64,000 nt of DNA from Gordius sp. MW1 (Eukaryota > Nematomorpha > Gordioida > Gordea > Gordiidae), in contig OZ038528.1 of NCBI GenBank assembly GCA_964036665.1, positions 6,144,501-6,208,500 on the forward strand, in the 5' to 3' direction. Below the pieces are notes generated by a model. It ran no database searches, was not told where the DNA came from, and saw only the letters and a program-made list of their open reading frames with translations. The position numbers and the translations under genes were made by a program. Shown piece after piece: positions 44,341-56,680 of the stretch; the first letter of the stretch is position 1; each line of letters begins with the position of its first letter.

Positions 44341-44460
44341 TCCGCAAATCCTTTTATTCCCATATAAACGGAGTATAAATGAGTCGCCCCCCCCCCTTCC
44401 CTTCCCCTACTCCCCTTCCCCTACTCCCCTTCCCACGATGGCCGAAGGCCCGAGTTTTAA
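44341..44460 (+). mobile_element. Helentron-like 3'-end fragment
   Basis: Contains tatacggagtataaatgagtcg-like sequence (split by a junction near 44368), a C/T-rich tract and the closing GGCC-GAA-GGCC hairpin near 44440. The 3' part only; it is fused to sequence also found near 42278 (gcaaatccttttattcccat). Confidence 0.55.
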
Positions 44461-45488
44461 TAATTAAGCGATTATAAAGGTATATTTAGAATTATAAAAG
44501 AGACAAAATTGAAAGGCAAGTAAGTCATTTATGAGATCTCCCTAATCCTCTGTCATTTTAATTGACAACAATAAGGTGGCCTCTTGGTCTGTTCCAAGTT
44601 AACAAGATAGCCGGTTCTAGGGACCTAACACTAGGTATATCTTAAAGCGAAATCTAAAAGGCTTACCTTTTAGAAATTTCTTTGTTGTATGATGTCCATA
44701 AAAGGCACCATGGATTTATTCATTGAAATGGGTTACACTATTTGATTGAATTTATCAGTTAAAATACCCAGAAAATCTCAAACCTTGGAAAATTTGTGTG
44801 TTGTTTAGAGTTGACGTCTTGAAACCGATTTCTTAGCATATTATTGGATATTATTTAATCGAAGAATGGGACTTCTTATTCTTAAGTTTTTAAAACATTT
44901 GGAGATTTTTGAGAGACTAATACTAGTTAACAAAATTAGATAAATTTTAAATTCTCGATCGTTAATTTTAAATTATTGGTGTGTTTTTTGCATATAAATT
45001 AAAGATCTGAAGCAAAAAAACTTTTCTATTATTTGAATGGGAGTAGCGACAGTCATAATCTATTTTCGATCTCTTTTAACTTATAAGGGCGGACTTATTG
45101 CTACAAACCTGAAAATGACTATTTTAAAAAGTCCACCATCTACGATTAAAATCATGGGTAAATTTTATAAAAGTATTATAAAATCAGAATAAATTATATA
45201 AAAGTAGACCTCTATCTAAGGGTGCTTTGAAATTATCAAATGTAAGTAATTTTAGCCGTATTGGCATATTAGGAGGTACAATTTTATCTAAAAATATCAT
45301 GTATCCGCCATTTTTACTATAAAAAATAAGAGAAAATCGAAAATATTAACAAAATATTTTTGCTTTTCTTGACTATTCTACCCCCACCCCCCTTTATACT
45401 ATGTACTTTTGCAAAGAAAAATAAAAAAAATCATTAATGGATTCATAGTCTTATAATTAAATCATTAAAAAGGATGCGAAGCTCTGCC
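44461..45488. other. No gene seen
   Basis: AT-rich single-copy sequence. Short frames only, none with recognisable motifs. Confidence 0.45.
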
Positions 45489-45829
45489 CAGTGTAACCTT
45501 TAGGTGACGTTCAGCTTTAAGACAATTTTAAAGTCTTTAAAGTACTCATATAAATTTTAAATTACTATCAAAATCTTGAAAAAATTATAAAGATTTTAAA
45601 TATTAAAATTCAGTTGCAAAAACTTATTTTGAGTGTACAAAAGTATTGAATAACTACGATTTTTACGATTTTTGAACGAGTATAATTCAAGAACCAATGA
45701 AGAAGAATAATAAAATTGTATCAGATGATTTATCCCAATCCAATCTTTTAAATTTAATTTAAAAAATGCTTTTATCTTCAGTAGTTTTTGAGAAATGTGG
45801 CTCTATTGCGTCACCTAAAGGTTACACTG
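45489..45829. mobile_element. 341-bp MITE with 21-bp terminal inverted repeats
   Basis: Perfect inverted ends CAGTGTAACCTTTAGGTGAC at 45489 and GTCACCTAAAGGTTACACTG at 45829. The interior is AT-rich and non-coding. CAGTG ends suggest hAT, but the flanking 8-mers (gctctgcc / gtacctgt) do not match, so the superfamily is open. Element 45841-47837 starts only 12 bp beyond it. Confidence 0.8.
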
Positions 45830-45832
45830 GTA

Positions 45833-47845
45833 CCTGTCGGTAGTGATGCGGAAAAACCGAGAAAAATCTCGGTCTCGTCTCGAATCGAGAATTTGAAAAA
45901 TGGAGTCGAGACCGAGACGAGAATTTTGATGTCGAGACGAGACGATACGAGATTTTTCGGCGAGATCTCGACTTTTTATTTAACGTTAGGTTTTTTTAAA
46001 TTAATATGTATTTTAATTTCCATAATTTACATTTAAAGTATTAAGTGTAATTCAATATGTATGGAATATATTTGAGATTAAAAAACCTAAGTGTAATAAA
46101 CATTGTATATTTTTGCAAAAAATTTAAAATTTGGTAATCATTTACTTAAGTATGATTGACCCTTGGGGTATATGAATAATTTTATAATATATTTATCACA
46201 TATATGTATCCATAGCATTATTAAACATTACAAAATTTTAGGCTTAGAATGAGTTCTGATGGAATAGCAAATATTACTGAAGCATCATATTTATATTTCA
46301 CAGTTACTCATCCTGCATAAAGCGGTAATTATAAATTGGTGGCCAATCAGTTTGAATAATTAAACAGGTTAAGCTAAGGTCAAGAATTTTGAGCACCCGC
46401 CTAACGATTTCAAAAGTACAATAGAGTATTAAATGACACCCTAATAGATTAAATCTAAATCATGAGTTTTTTAGAAGTTTTATGCTTCAACTAATAGTAC
46501 ACCTTCCAAATTTTTGAATTTTAATAAGACATCATGTGAATACATAGTTTTGTCATATGCATTGCTTTTCACATTATACGCTGGGTTGGCAGGTGCATTT
46601 AAATTTATTATATTTCCATAATTGTGCAATATAAAATAAATACACGAACCTATATTGTATTCGATAAATAACTATTTAATGGCAAAGTAAGTTAGAATTG
46701 GAAGGTAATTATTTGGAAATTTGATTATAATGATTTTTGTCATAAATTTAAATACGTGCGCTTCGATTAAAAGCTTAAAACCTTATGTTCTTAATCCTAT
46801 ATAATACTGATTTTAGTTGTTTTTAAAACGTTTTAAAATTTGCAACTAGTTATCAATTCTTTAAATAATAATAATATCATTAAAAGTTACTCGCACTTTG
46901 TGGTTTATAACGCTATAGTAAACATGCAATGAACACTATGGGCTATAATTGATGATGGTACAGTTAAAACCGTTTAGTTGCAAAGCCTCGGGCCTGAGAA
47001 AAAATTCGATTAACCGATATTTTGCGATTAAACGATGGAAATAAAAGTATATGTACATTATATTAATTATTCATTTTTTACGCTTTGCAATAAAACGATA
47101 TTTTATATAATTATCTGGTTGATTTAAGGACTCGAAAATATTTGTGAATATCCGATATTGTACTATTAAGCGATTTGTCAATAAACGATGTTTTTATTAG
47201 TATTATCGTTTAAACAAAAAACAAAATGGCGGTTAACTTCGCGATTAAAAGATTTTTGCGATTATCCGATTTGCGATTAAGAAGTTTCGACTATCAATTG
47301 ACTTTAACGTTTGCCTTAAATATGTTAAGGTCTACTTTGAAGCTTTAGCCAGAGTTAATAAAGGGTCTCAATTTGCTCAATTGTGCAACTAAGTTAGATA
47401 AGCGAACTTATAACTTTCTCAGTCTATTTAGAGTTGACAAACCCAGAGAATCTGATAAAAATGTTATAATTTGCTAGAACATTAGAATTTAACTTTCTAT
47501 ACTTCAAATTTATTTATAGTTTTTTTTGTCTGCACTTTCCATATGAAATGTAATCTTTATGAATTAATTCATATCTTTACGTTGCCAATGAGATGTAATC
47601 TTTAAAAAGTTTGTGTATTAAAGTTTTTCAAAAAATGGAAAAGTTTGCCATTTGGAATTTTTAACACTTATTTAATTATTTTAAACAGGAGAAATTTTTA
47701 TTTCATATATATTTTTTGTAAAAAAGTCGAGACGAGACCGAGATTTTTCTAGACCGAGACGAGATCGAGATTTTCATAATAGCTCCCGAGACGAGACGAG
47801 ATTTTGTTTTCGAGATCGAGACGAGAACGAAACACTACCTGTAGG
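45833..47845. mobile_element. hAT element, CGAGACGAGA family (copy D), complete
   Basis: The element spans 45841-47837 (1997 bp). Ends are TAGTGATGCGG at the left and TAGTGTTTCG (inward) at the right, with dense cgagacgaga repeats. Flanking 8-mers are cctgtcgg (45833-45840) and cctgtagg (47838-47845), one mismatch; the copy-1 paralogue still has cctgtcgg on the right, so the TSD was originally exact. Non-coding. It is the full-length reference for copies B and C. Confidence 0.88.
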
Positions 47846-48800
47846 GTATTAAGATATATCAATATCAGTAAACATTAATTAAGTGATGTAAATTAGGGAA
47901 ATAAAGTTAGTATATAAATTAGTAAGGGATAAGGTGTTAGGTAGAGGAATAACAAAAAATTTGTAGTTTTCAATTTAATTTTAATCTAATATTCTCTTCG
48001 AGCGCTTACTGTAGCGCTAGCGCCTTAAGTGAGACCATGCGCTCTAGCTTATAGCGCAGGCAAGTTACTATGCGCTAGAGCTATAGGGCATACAAAGATT
48101 GACACCCTTCGCAGAGATCGACGGGATTTATTATTGATGGAATCTGGACATTGCTATATATGAAATTACACAAAAAGAGAAAGGAACAATATGATTATTG
48201 TTATTTAGATGGGCAAATTTTTACTATACGGAAAAATTTCTAATCTATTTGGATTTTTAAAAACAGGCTCTAAAGAGAATACTTAAGGATACGAAATCGT
48301 GTAAAGGAATTATGTTGATAAAAAAATTTAAACTCTTATAAAATGTATTAAAAGAAAATTTTGGTGTTACAACTTAGAAAGTGTCATTAAATAGAGATTT
48401 AATCACAACTTAAGTTTTGACATAAGCTACTCAATCTAATAAAGTATAAAGCATTTGATGGAGGTTGAGAAGATTAGGAATTTTGATAATTTATATTATT
48501 TTATAAAAATCTGAGTAGAAAAAAAGAACAATAGTTGAAAAAAGATTGCTAGCGACATCTTAGAAAATAATAAGAAAAACAATTTTCTAACACAATTTTT
48601 TAATGTTAAATTTGAGGCATTATCCTTAAAAAGTATATTCCTCAGCTATCGCGCTGTCTTTCAATTACATATAATAAAATTGTGTATATGTAGTTTATTA
48701 AATCATTATTATCTGATACAAGTTTCAAATTATAAAAGAGTATTTATATTATTGATCTATTGTAAAGTATTTATTATAAATCAAATTAATTAACATTAGT
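47846..48800. repeat. Duplicated flank, copy 2 (pairs with 6424-7289 and 8981-9050)
   Basis: Near-identical to copy 1. At about 48744 it runs without interruption through the site where copy 1 carries the 1.7-kb Helentron-like element. No coding frame. The GC-rich patch is at about 48000-48090. Confidence 0.87.
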
Positions 48801-48820
48801 TTTGCTAATTTTTCCTAGGT

Positions 48821-50985
48821 CCTTGCTGATTGAAAATAAAAAATAATTACAAATATATAGTCAATATATTTATAAATTTGTTAATATTTATAAAATAGTA
48901 GAATTACCATTTGAATCAATATGTTTTTTCCTTTCGAAATTAAATTAATCTTTCGTTTCCTTGCTGATTGAAAATAAAAAAGAAATTACAAATATATAGT
49001 AAATATGTTTATAAATTTGTTAATATTTATAAAATAGTAGAATTACCTTTTGAATCAATATGTTTTTTCCTTTCGAAATTAAACTAATCTTTCGTTTCCT
49101 TGCTGATTGAAAATAAAAAAGAAATTACAAATATATAGTAAATATGTTTATAAATTTTATAAGATTTATAAAATAGTAGAATTACCATTTGAATCAATAT
49201 GTTTTTTCCTTTCGAAATTAAATTAATCTTTCGTTTCCTTGCTGATTGAAAATAAAAAAGAAATTACAAATATATAGTAAATATGTTTATAAATTTTATA
49301 AGATTTATAAAATAGTAGAATTACCATTTGAATCAATATGTTTTTGCCTTTCGAAATTAAATTAATCTTTCGTTTCCTTGCTGATTGAAAATAAAAAATA
49401 ATTACAAATATATAGTAATTATGTTTATAAATTTGTTAATATTTATAAAATAGTAGAATTACCATTTGAATCAATATGTTTTTTCCTTTCGAAATTAAAT
49501 TAATCTTTCGTTTCCTTGCTGATTGAAAATAAAAAAGAAATTACAAATATATAGTAAATATGTTTATAAATTTGTTAATATTTATAAAATAGTAGAATTA
49601 CCATTTAAATCAATATGTTTTTTCCTTTCGAAATTAAATTAATCTTTCGTTTCCTTGCTGATTGAAAATAAAAAAAAATTACAAATATATAGTAAATATG
49701 TTTATAGATTTGTTAATATTTATAAAATAGTAGAATTACCATTTGAATCAATATGGTTTTTCCTTTCGAAATTAAATTAATCTTTCGTTTCCTTGCTGAT
49801 TGAAAATAAAAAAGAAATTACAAATATATCGTAAATGTGTTTATAAATTTGTTAATATTTATAAAATAGTAGAATTACCATTTGAATCAATATGTTTTTT
49901 CCTTTCGAAATTAAATTAATCTTTCGTTTCCTTACTGATTGAAAATAAAAAATAATTACGTTATATATAGTAATTATGTTTATAAATTTGTTAATATTTA
50001 TAAAATAGTAGAATTACCATTTGAATCAATATGTTTTTTCCTTTCGAAATTAATTTAATCTTTCGTTTCCTTCTTGGAGTGAAAATAAAAAAGAAATTAC
50101 AAATAAATAGTAAATATGTTTATAAATTTGTTAATATTTATAAAATAGTAGAACTACCATTTGAATCAATATGTTTTTTCCTTTCGAAATTAAAAATCTT
50201 TCGTTTCCTTGCTGATTGAAAAAAAAAATAATTACATTATATATAGTAATTATGTTCATAAATTTGTTAATATTTATAAAATAGTAGAATTACCATTTGA
50301 ATCAATATGTTTTTTCCTTTCGAAATTAAATTAATCTTTCGTTTCCTTGCTGATTGAAAATAAAAAAGAAATTACAAATATATAGTAAATATGTTTATAA
50401 ATTTTATAAGCTTTATAAAATAATAGAATTACCATTTGAATTAATATGTTTTTTCCTTTCGAAATTGAATTAATCTTTCGTTTCCTTGCTGATTGAAAAT
50501 AAAATAGAAATTAGAAATTTATAGTAAATATGTTTATAAATTTGTAAATATTTATAAAATAGTAGAATTACCATTTTAATCAATATGTTTTTTCCTTTCG
50601 AAATTAAATTAATCTTTCGTTTCCTTGCTGATTGAAAATAAAAAATAATTACAAATATATAGTAATTATGTTTATAAATTTGTTAATATTTATAAAATAG
50701 TAGAATTACCATTTGAATCAATATGTTTTTTCCTTTCGAAATTAAATTAATCTTTCGTTTCCTTGCTGATTGAAAATAAAAAATAATTACAAATATATAG
50801 TAATTATGTTTATAAATTTGTTAATATTTATAAAATAGTAGAATTACCATTTGAATCAATATGTTTTTTCCTTTCGAAATTAAATTAATCTTTCGTTTCC
50901 TTGCTGATTGAAAATAAAAAAGAAATTACAAATATAGTAATTATGTTTATAAATTTGTTAATATTTATAAAATAGTAGAATTACC
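48821..50985 (+). repeat. Satellite array, ~138-bp monomer (copy 2, left part)
   Basis: About 16 monomers, same consensus and phase as copy 1, starting after the shared boundary ttttcctagg. Adjacent units resemble each other closely. The array is interrupted at 50985 by the hAT insertion. Confidence 0.95.
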
Positions 50986-51088
50986 CAGGGGTTTGTCCCG
51001 AACCCGAACCCGTGAACCCGAACCGGGTAAAACCCGATGATTTACAGAACCAGAACCCAAACCCGAACCCATTTTTAAAAATACCCTT

Positions 51089-51141
51089 AAAACCCGAACC
51101 CGAACCCAATAAATACAAAAAAGGGTTCGGGTTCGGGTTTT
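51089..51141. other. 19-bp perfect hairpin in the hAT left subterminal region
   Basis: AAAACCCGAACCCGAACCC at 51089-51107 and its exact reverse complement at 51123-51141 are separated by a 15-base A-rich loop. Built from the same GAACCCG unit found at both element ends. Confidence 0.85.
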
Positions 51142-51346
51142 TAATTCAAAAATATATTGTGAATTGAATATCTCAGTTTTCTCTATCATGACAATGTAAC
51201 GAAACGAAGAAAACCATATGATTTTAATTTCAATATTTTTATTTATCCGGCATTTTTCATTCATTAATCAATACTAATTATCTCAAGAATTATTTGTAAG
51301 TATTATATATATAATTGATATATATTAGTTATGGTATATAGTCTAA

Positions 51347-53209
51347 ATGGTGAGGGAAAATAACCCCATTAAGAAATATTATAAAATATCTCCATTATCA
51401 AATAATTCAGAATGCCTTGCCATAGATTGTGGTAAAAAAATGAAAGGGACACATTTAACCAATCTTGAAAAACATTTAGAAAGATTTCATTCAACTCTCT
51501 TTGACAAATATAAAGAAGAAAAGAAGGCACTTTGTATTTCTCATTCTCCGAAAAAACTCAAATCCAATCAAGAGTCAACTTTAGACAATATATTTGAAAA
51601 ATTGACAATCAAAGTGGAGATTACAGAGAAACAAATATATGAAGGACTTATTGAGATGGTAACTTTAAATGGGAGACCATTTACTTGTGTAGATGACAGT
51701 GGGTTTAGAAAGATTCTTAACCCCATTCTCAAGGGTATGAATAAAGAAATATGCATTAATACAAATATAATTCGGAAAAAGGTTATGGAGACTGCTTATA
51801 AAATCAGGGAAGGTATAAAAAATGAAATAAAGGGGAGACTTGTTTCTCTAAAGATTGATGCTGTAACAAGATTGGATAGAAATATTTTAGGAATTAATTG
51901 TCAATTCATTGATAATGGTAAAATTCAAATAAGAACCTTAGCAATGAAAGAAATACTTACCCAAGGTAGTGGGGAAAATATTAAAAATATTATAAAAAGT
52001 GTTATGGCCATTTATGAAATAACAAATGATCAAATTTATACAATAACATCAGACAATGGAAGAAATATGGTTAAATCTATAAAATTGTTAGATAACGAAA
52101 ATAATATCAGCCTCTGTGAAACTAATATTTTTGCAGATTTTGATGATAATATATCAGATGAAGATTATGATATAAATTATAATCTAATAAATATTCCAAA
52201 CATTTATTGCATACGGTGTGCTGCCCACACACTTCAATTAGCAATAGATGATTCAATGAAGGAATTGCCTTCTTATCCTATTATTACTCGTGCTAGACAG
52301 ATTAATAAAAAAATGAGAACTCCAACTATCACGAAGCTTCTCAAATCATTAAATCTTCTTAAGCCAATTTTAGATTGTCATAGATGGCATTCCTTATATG
52401 ATATGCTGGAAAGATTAATTATACTTAAAGATTTCTGTAATGAAATGGAAGATCAGGATTTTCATATGTTACCTTCTGATTGGGCAGAAATTGAGGAAAT
52501 TTTAATGGTTTTAAAGCCCTTAAAATTAGCAACAAAGATACTTCAAAAGGAGCAGCTCACTCTCAGCTGTTTTTATGGAACATGGATAAATTGTATCCTA
52601 GACATTGAAGCATTAGATTCCCCATTTGCTAAAATAGTAATTGAAAATATGAAGGCACGCGAGGAAAAGCTTCTTAAAAATGATGTTCTTTTAGCAGCTT
52701 TATACGTTGATCTGCGTTATCAATGTCTACTATCCGAGGAAGAAATTCACATAGCCAAAATACATTTACTAAAAATTTGGGGGAAGTTGGAGGTATTAAA
52801 GAATGGCTGTAATGATTCTAGTGATAAAATACAATTATCATTGCCTGATAAAACGGATAAGCTTGAGAAGCTTTTAAGAATGAAAGAACAAAGTAAAACA
52901 AATAATATGGAAAATGTTAAAAGTGCAGGAAAAAGTATAGGTTCTGTCTTGACATTGTTTTTAGATCAAAATAGAATTGGACGAGATGAGAACGTATTAG
53001 AATTTTGGGAGAAAAATAAACGTGAACATCCCAAGATTTATCAGTTAGCCCAGGTTGTATTAGCTGTTCCACCTACCCAAGTTAGTGTGGAAAGAGCTTT
53101 TTCCTCATTAAAATTTATTCTATCAAATTATCGATCACAAATGACTGATCAAATATTAGAAGATGTTTTAATTGTAAGATTAAATAATATATCAAAATTA
53201 TCTACATAA
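51347..53209 (+). CDS. hAT-family transposase with BED-type zinc finger
   Basis: Intact 620-residue frame. An N-terminal BED-like finger has Cys23, Cys28, His43 and His48. The catalytic core follows: Asp171 in SLKIDAVT, Asp236 in TITSDNGRNM, the CxxH pair Cys291/His294 in CAAHTLQLAI, and Trp347 in the HRWHSLYDML block. The C-terminal dimerisation motif is at about 550-610 (LEFWEKN, AVPPTQVSVERAFS), with Glu582 the likely third acidic residue. Enzymes of this family excise DNA through hairpinned flanks and insert it with 8-bp duplications. Length is usual for the family (600-700 residues). The start at 51347 is the first ATG and leaves about 360 bp of subterminal leader. No stops or frameshifts, unlike every other transposon gene in this window, so recent activity is plausible. 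An antisense frame within it is a shadow. Confidence 0.95.
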   Translation: MVRENNPIKKYYKISPLSNNSECLAIDCGKKMKGTHLTNLEKHLERFHSTLFDKYKEEKKALCISHSPKKLKSNQESTLDNIFEKLTIKVEITEKQIYEGLIEMVTLNGRPFTCVDDSGFRKILNPILKGMNKEICINTNIIRKKVMETAYKIREGIKNEIKGRLVSLKIDAVTRLDRNILGINCQFIDNGKIQIRTLAMKEILTQGSGENIKNIIKSVMAIYEITNDQIYTITSDNGRNMVKSIKLLDNENNISLCETNIFADFDDNISDEDYDINYNLINIPNIYCIRCAAHTLQLAIDDSMKELPSYPIITRARQINKKMRTPTITKLLKSLNLLKPILDCHRWHSLYDMLERLIILKDFCNEMEDQDFHMLPSDWAEIEEILMVLKPLKLATKILQKEQLTLSCFYGTWINCILDIEALDSPFAKIVIENMKAREEKLLKNDVLLAALYVDLRYQCLLSEEEIHIAKIHLLKIWGKLEVLKNGCNDSSDKIQLSLPDKTDKLEKLLRMKEQSKTNNMENVKSAGKSIGSVLTLFLDQNRIGRDENVLEFWEKNKREHPKIYQLAQVVLAVPPTQVSVERAFSSLKFILSNYRSQMTDQILEDVLIVRLNNISKLST

Positions 53210-53256
53210 TTTATGTGTCAACTGTATTTATATTTAATGATGTGAAGTATACGTTG

Positions 53257-53262
53257 AATAAA
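53257..53262 (+). terminator. Polyadenylation signal of the hAT transposase
   Basis: AATAAA about 48 bases after the stop codon, in the expected position. Confidence 0.6.
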
Positions 53263-53619
53263 AATATTTTGTAATTTAGAATATGGTATGGCTTTTATTA
53301 ATTATATTTTTATTGCTTTTAAATCCAAAAATAAATTAGAACATTAAAAATTCAATAAATACATATGCACTGAAATAATTAACATGTGAATTTAATTAGG
53401 TGCTATTTAAAAATTAAGTTAACTATTCAATAATTTTTTGAAGGTAAAAATGTATTATTAGTATAATAAAATTTCTTGAACCCGAACCTGTACCCGAACC
53501 CGAACCCAATTCCTTAAACCGAACACGAACCCAAACCCGAACCCAATTCCTTAAACCGAACACGAACCCGAACACGAACCCGATTTTTTTTTGGGCGGGT
53601 TCAAACCCCTGGAATTACC

Positions 53620-55362
53620 ATTTGAATCAATATGTTTTCCTTTCGAAATTAAATTAATCTTTCGTTTCCTTGCTGATTGAAAATAAAAAATAAATTACAA
53701 ATATATAGTAAATATGTTTATAAATTCGTTAATATTTATGAAATAGTAGAATTACCATTTTAATCAATATGTTTTTTCCTTTCGAAATTAAATTAATCTT
53801 TCGTTTCCGTGCTGATTGAAAATAAAAAAGAAATTACAAATATATAGTAAATATGTTTATAAATTTGTTAATTTATAAAATAGTAGAATTACCATTTGAA
53901 TCAATATGTTTTTTCCTTTCGATTAAATTAATCTTTCGTTTCCTTCTTGGAGTGAAAATAAAAAAGAAATTACAAATAAATAGTAAATATGTTTATAAAT
54001 TTATAAATATTTATAAAATAGTAGAATTACCATTCGAATCAATATGTCTTTTCCTTTCGAAATTAAATTAATCTTTCATTTCCTTGCTGATTGAAAATAA
54101 AAAAGAAATTATAAATATTAGTAAATATGTTTATAAATTTGTTAATATTTAAAAAATTGTAGAATTACCATTTAAATCAATATGTTTTTTCCTATCGAAA
54201 TTAAATTAATCTTTCGTTTCCTTCTTGGATTGAAAATAAAAAAGAAATTACAAATATATAGTAAATATGTTTATAAATTTGTTAATATTTATGAAATAGT
54301 AGAATTACCATTTGAATCAATATGTTTTTTCCTTTCGAAATTAAATTAATCTTTCGTTTCCTTGCTGATTGAAAATAAAAAAGAAATTACAAATATATAG
54401 TAAATATGTTTATAAATTTTATAAGCTTTATAAAATAATAGAATTACCATTTGAATCAATATGTTTTTTCCTATCGAAATTGAATTAATCTTTCGTTTCC
54501 TTGCTGATTGAAAATAAAATAGAAATTAGAAATATATAGTAAATATGTTTATAAATTTGTAAATATACATAAAATAGTAGAATTACCATTTGAATCAATA
54601 TGTTTTTTCCTTTCGAAATTAAATTAATCTTTCGTTTCCTTGCTGATTGAAAATAAAAAAGAAATTACAAATATATAGTAAATATGTTTATAAATTTGTT
54701 AATATTTATAAAATAGTAGAATTACCATTTGAATCAATATGTTTTCCTTTCGAAATTAAATTAATCTTTCGTTTCCTTGCTGATTGAAAATAAAAAAGAA
54801 ATTACAAATATATAGTAAATATGTTTATAAATTTGTTAATATTTATGAAATAGTAGAATTACCATTTGAATCAATATGTTTTCCTTTCGAAATTAAATTA
54901 ATCTTTCGTTTCCGTGCTGATTGAAAATAAAAAAGAAATTACAAATATATAGTAAATATGTTTATAAATTTGTTAATATTTATAAAATAGTAGAATTACC
55001 ATTCGAATCAATATGTCTTTTCCTTTCGAAATTAAATTAATCTTTCATTTCCTTGCTGATTGAAAATAAAAAAGAAATTATACATATTAGTAAATATGTT
55101 TATAAATTTGTTAATACTTAAAAAATTGTAGAATTACCATTTAAATCAATATGTTTTTTCCTTTCGAAATTAAATTAATCTTTCGTTTCCTTCTTGGATT
55201 GAAAATAAAGAAGAAATTACAAATATGTAGTAAATATGTTTTTAAATTTGTTAATATTTATGAAATAGTAGAATTACCATTTGAATCAATATGTTTTCCT
55301 TTCGAAATTAAATAAATCTTTCGTTTCCGTGCTGATTGAAAATAAAAAAGACTTATATATAA
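53620..55362 (+). repeat. Satellite array (copy 2, middle part)
   Basis: About 13 monomers in the same orientation and register as before the hAT insertion. Variant monomers with cttggagtg or cttggattg recur, and a set with cattcgaatc/tatgtcttttcc appears twice (about 54030 and 55010), indicating duplication of multi-monomer blocks. Confidence 0.95.
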
Positions 55363-55602
55363 CACACCGAGGGAGATAGAGATGAGGGGTGGGGCACCTC
55401 TTATGCATTAATTTAAAAAATAACACAGCGAGGGAGATAGAGATGAGGGGTGGGGCACCTCTTTCTCATCCATTAATTTAAAAAAGCGATAACCTAATAT
55501 ACCCAATGCAAATAGATAGGGTAACGGACGACGGACGACGGACGACGGACGACGGACGACGGACACCAAAAAACGATCCCATAAATTGCATAGCAATTAA
55601 AA
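55363..55602 (-). mobile_element. Helentron-like 5'-end fragment inserted in the satellite
   Basis: In reverse orientation: the 5' end (TTGCTATGCAATTTATGGGA) is at 55600, followed inward by five GTCGTCC-type units, the gggtatattaggttatcg-like segment and two gaggtgccccacccctcatc modules. It ends near 55363 without the core units or hairpin. It interrupts one monomer, whose two halves flank it. Confidence 0.75.
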
Positions 55603-56680
55603 TTACAAATATATAGTAAATATGTTTATAAATTTGTTAATATTTATGAAATAGTAGAATTACCATTTGAATCAATATGTTTTTTCCTTTCGAAATTAAA
55701 TTAATCTTTCGTTTCCTTCTTGAATTGAAAATAAAAAAGAAATTACAAATATATAGTAAATATGTTTATAGATTTGTTAATATTTAAAATAAAGTAGAAT
55801 TACCATTTGAATCAATATGTTTTTTCCTTTCGAAATTAAATTAATCTTTCGTTCCCTTCTTGGATTGAAAATAAAAAAGAAATTACAAATATATAGTAAA
55901 TATGTTTATAAATTTGTAAATATTTATAAAATAGTAGAATTACCATTTGAATCAATATGTTTTTTCATTTCGAAATTAAATTAATCTTTCGATTCCTTGC
56001 TGATTGAAAATATGGAAGAAATTACAAATATATAGTAAATATGTTTATAAATTTGTTAAGATTAATAAAATAGTAGAATTACCATTTGAATCAATATGTT
56101 TTTTCTTTTCGAAATTAAATTAATCTTTCGTTTCCTTCTTGGATTGAAAATAAAAAAGAAATTACAAATATATAGTAAATATGTTTATAAATTTGTTAAT
56201 ATTTATAAAATAGTAGAATTACTATTTGAATCAATATGTTTTTTCCTTTCGAAAATAAATTAATCTTTCGTTTCCTTTTTGGATTGAAAATAAAAAAGAA
56301 ATTACAAATATATAGTAAATATGTTTATAAATTTGTTAAGATTAATAAAATAGTAGAATTACCATTTGAATCAATATGTTTTTTCCTTTCGAAATTAGAT
56401 TAATGTTTCGTTTCCTTCTTGGATTGAAAAATAAAAAACAAATTACAAATATATAGTAAATATATTTATATATTTGTTAAGATTTATAAAATAGTAGAAT
56501 TACCATTTGAATCAATATGTTTTTTTCCTTTCGAAATTAAATTAATCTTTCGTTTCCTTGCTGATTGAAAATAAAAAAGAAATTACAAATATATAGTAAA
56601 TATATTTATAAATTTGTTAATATTTATAAAATAGTAGAATTACCATTTGAATCAATATGTTCTCCTTTCGAAAATAAGCA
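55603..56680 (+). repeat. Satellite array (copy 2, right part)
   Basis: About eight monomers, mostly with the cttggattg variant, ending at ctcctttcgaaaataa. Orientation unchanged, in contrast with the inverted end of the copy-1 array. Confidence 0.93.

Larger units (their letters stand above)
50978..53619 (+). mobile_element. Autonomous-looking hAT transposon inserted in the satellite
   Basis: The element spans 50986-53611 (2626 bp), with terminal inverted repeats CAGGGGTTTG / CAAACCCCTG. It is flanked by the exact 8-bp TSD gaattacc (50978-50985, 53612-53619). Removing the element and one TSD restores a normal satellite monomer. Both subterminal regions are full of GAACCCG/CGGGTTC repeats, likely transposase-binding sites. 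It contains a single intact transposase gene and an AATAAA signal. Confidence 0.95.

Noticed and set aside
51568-51756. 62-codon minus-strand frame inside the hAT gene
   Set aside because: Antisense shadow of the intact transposase.
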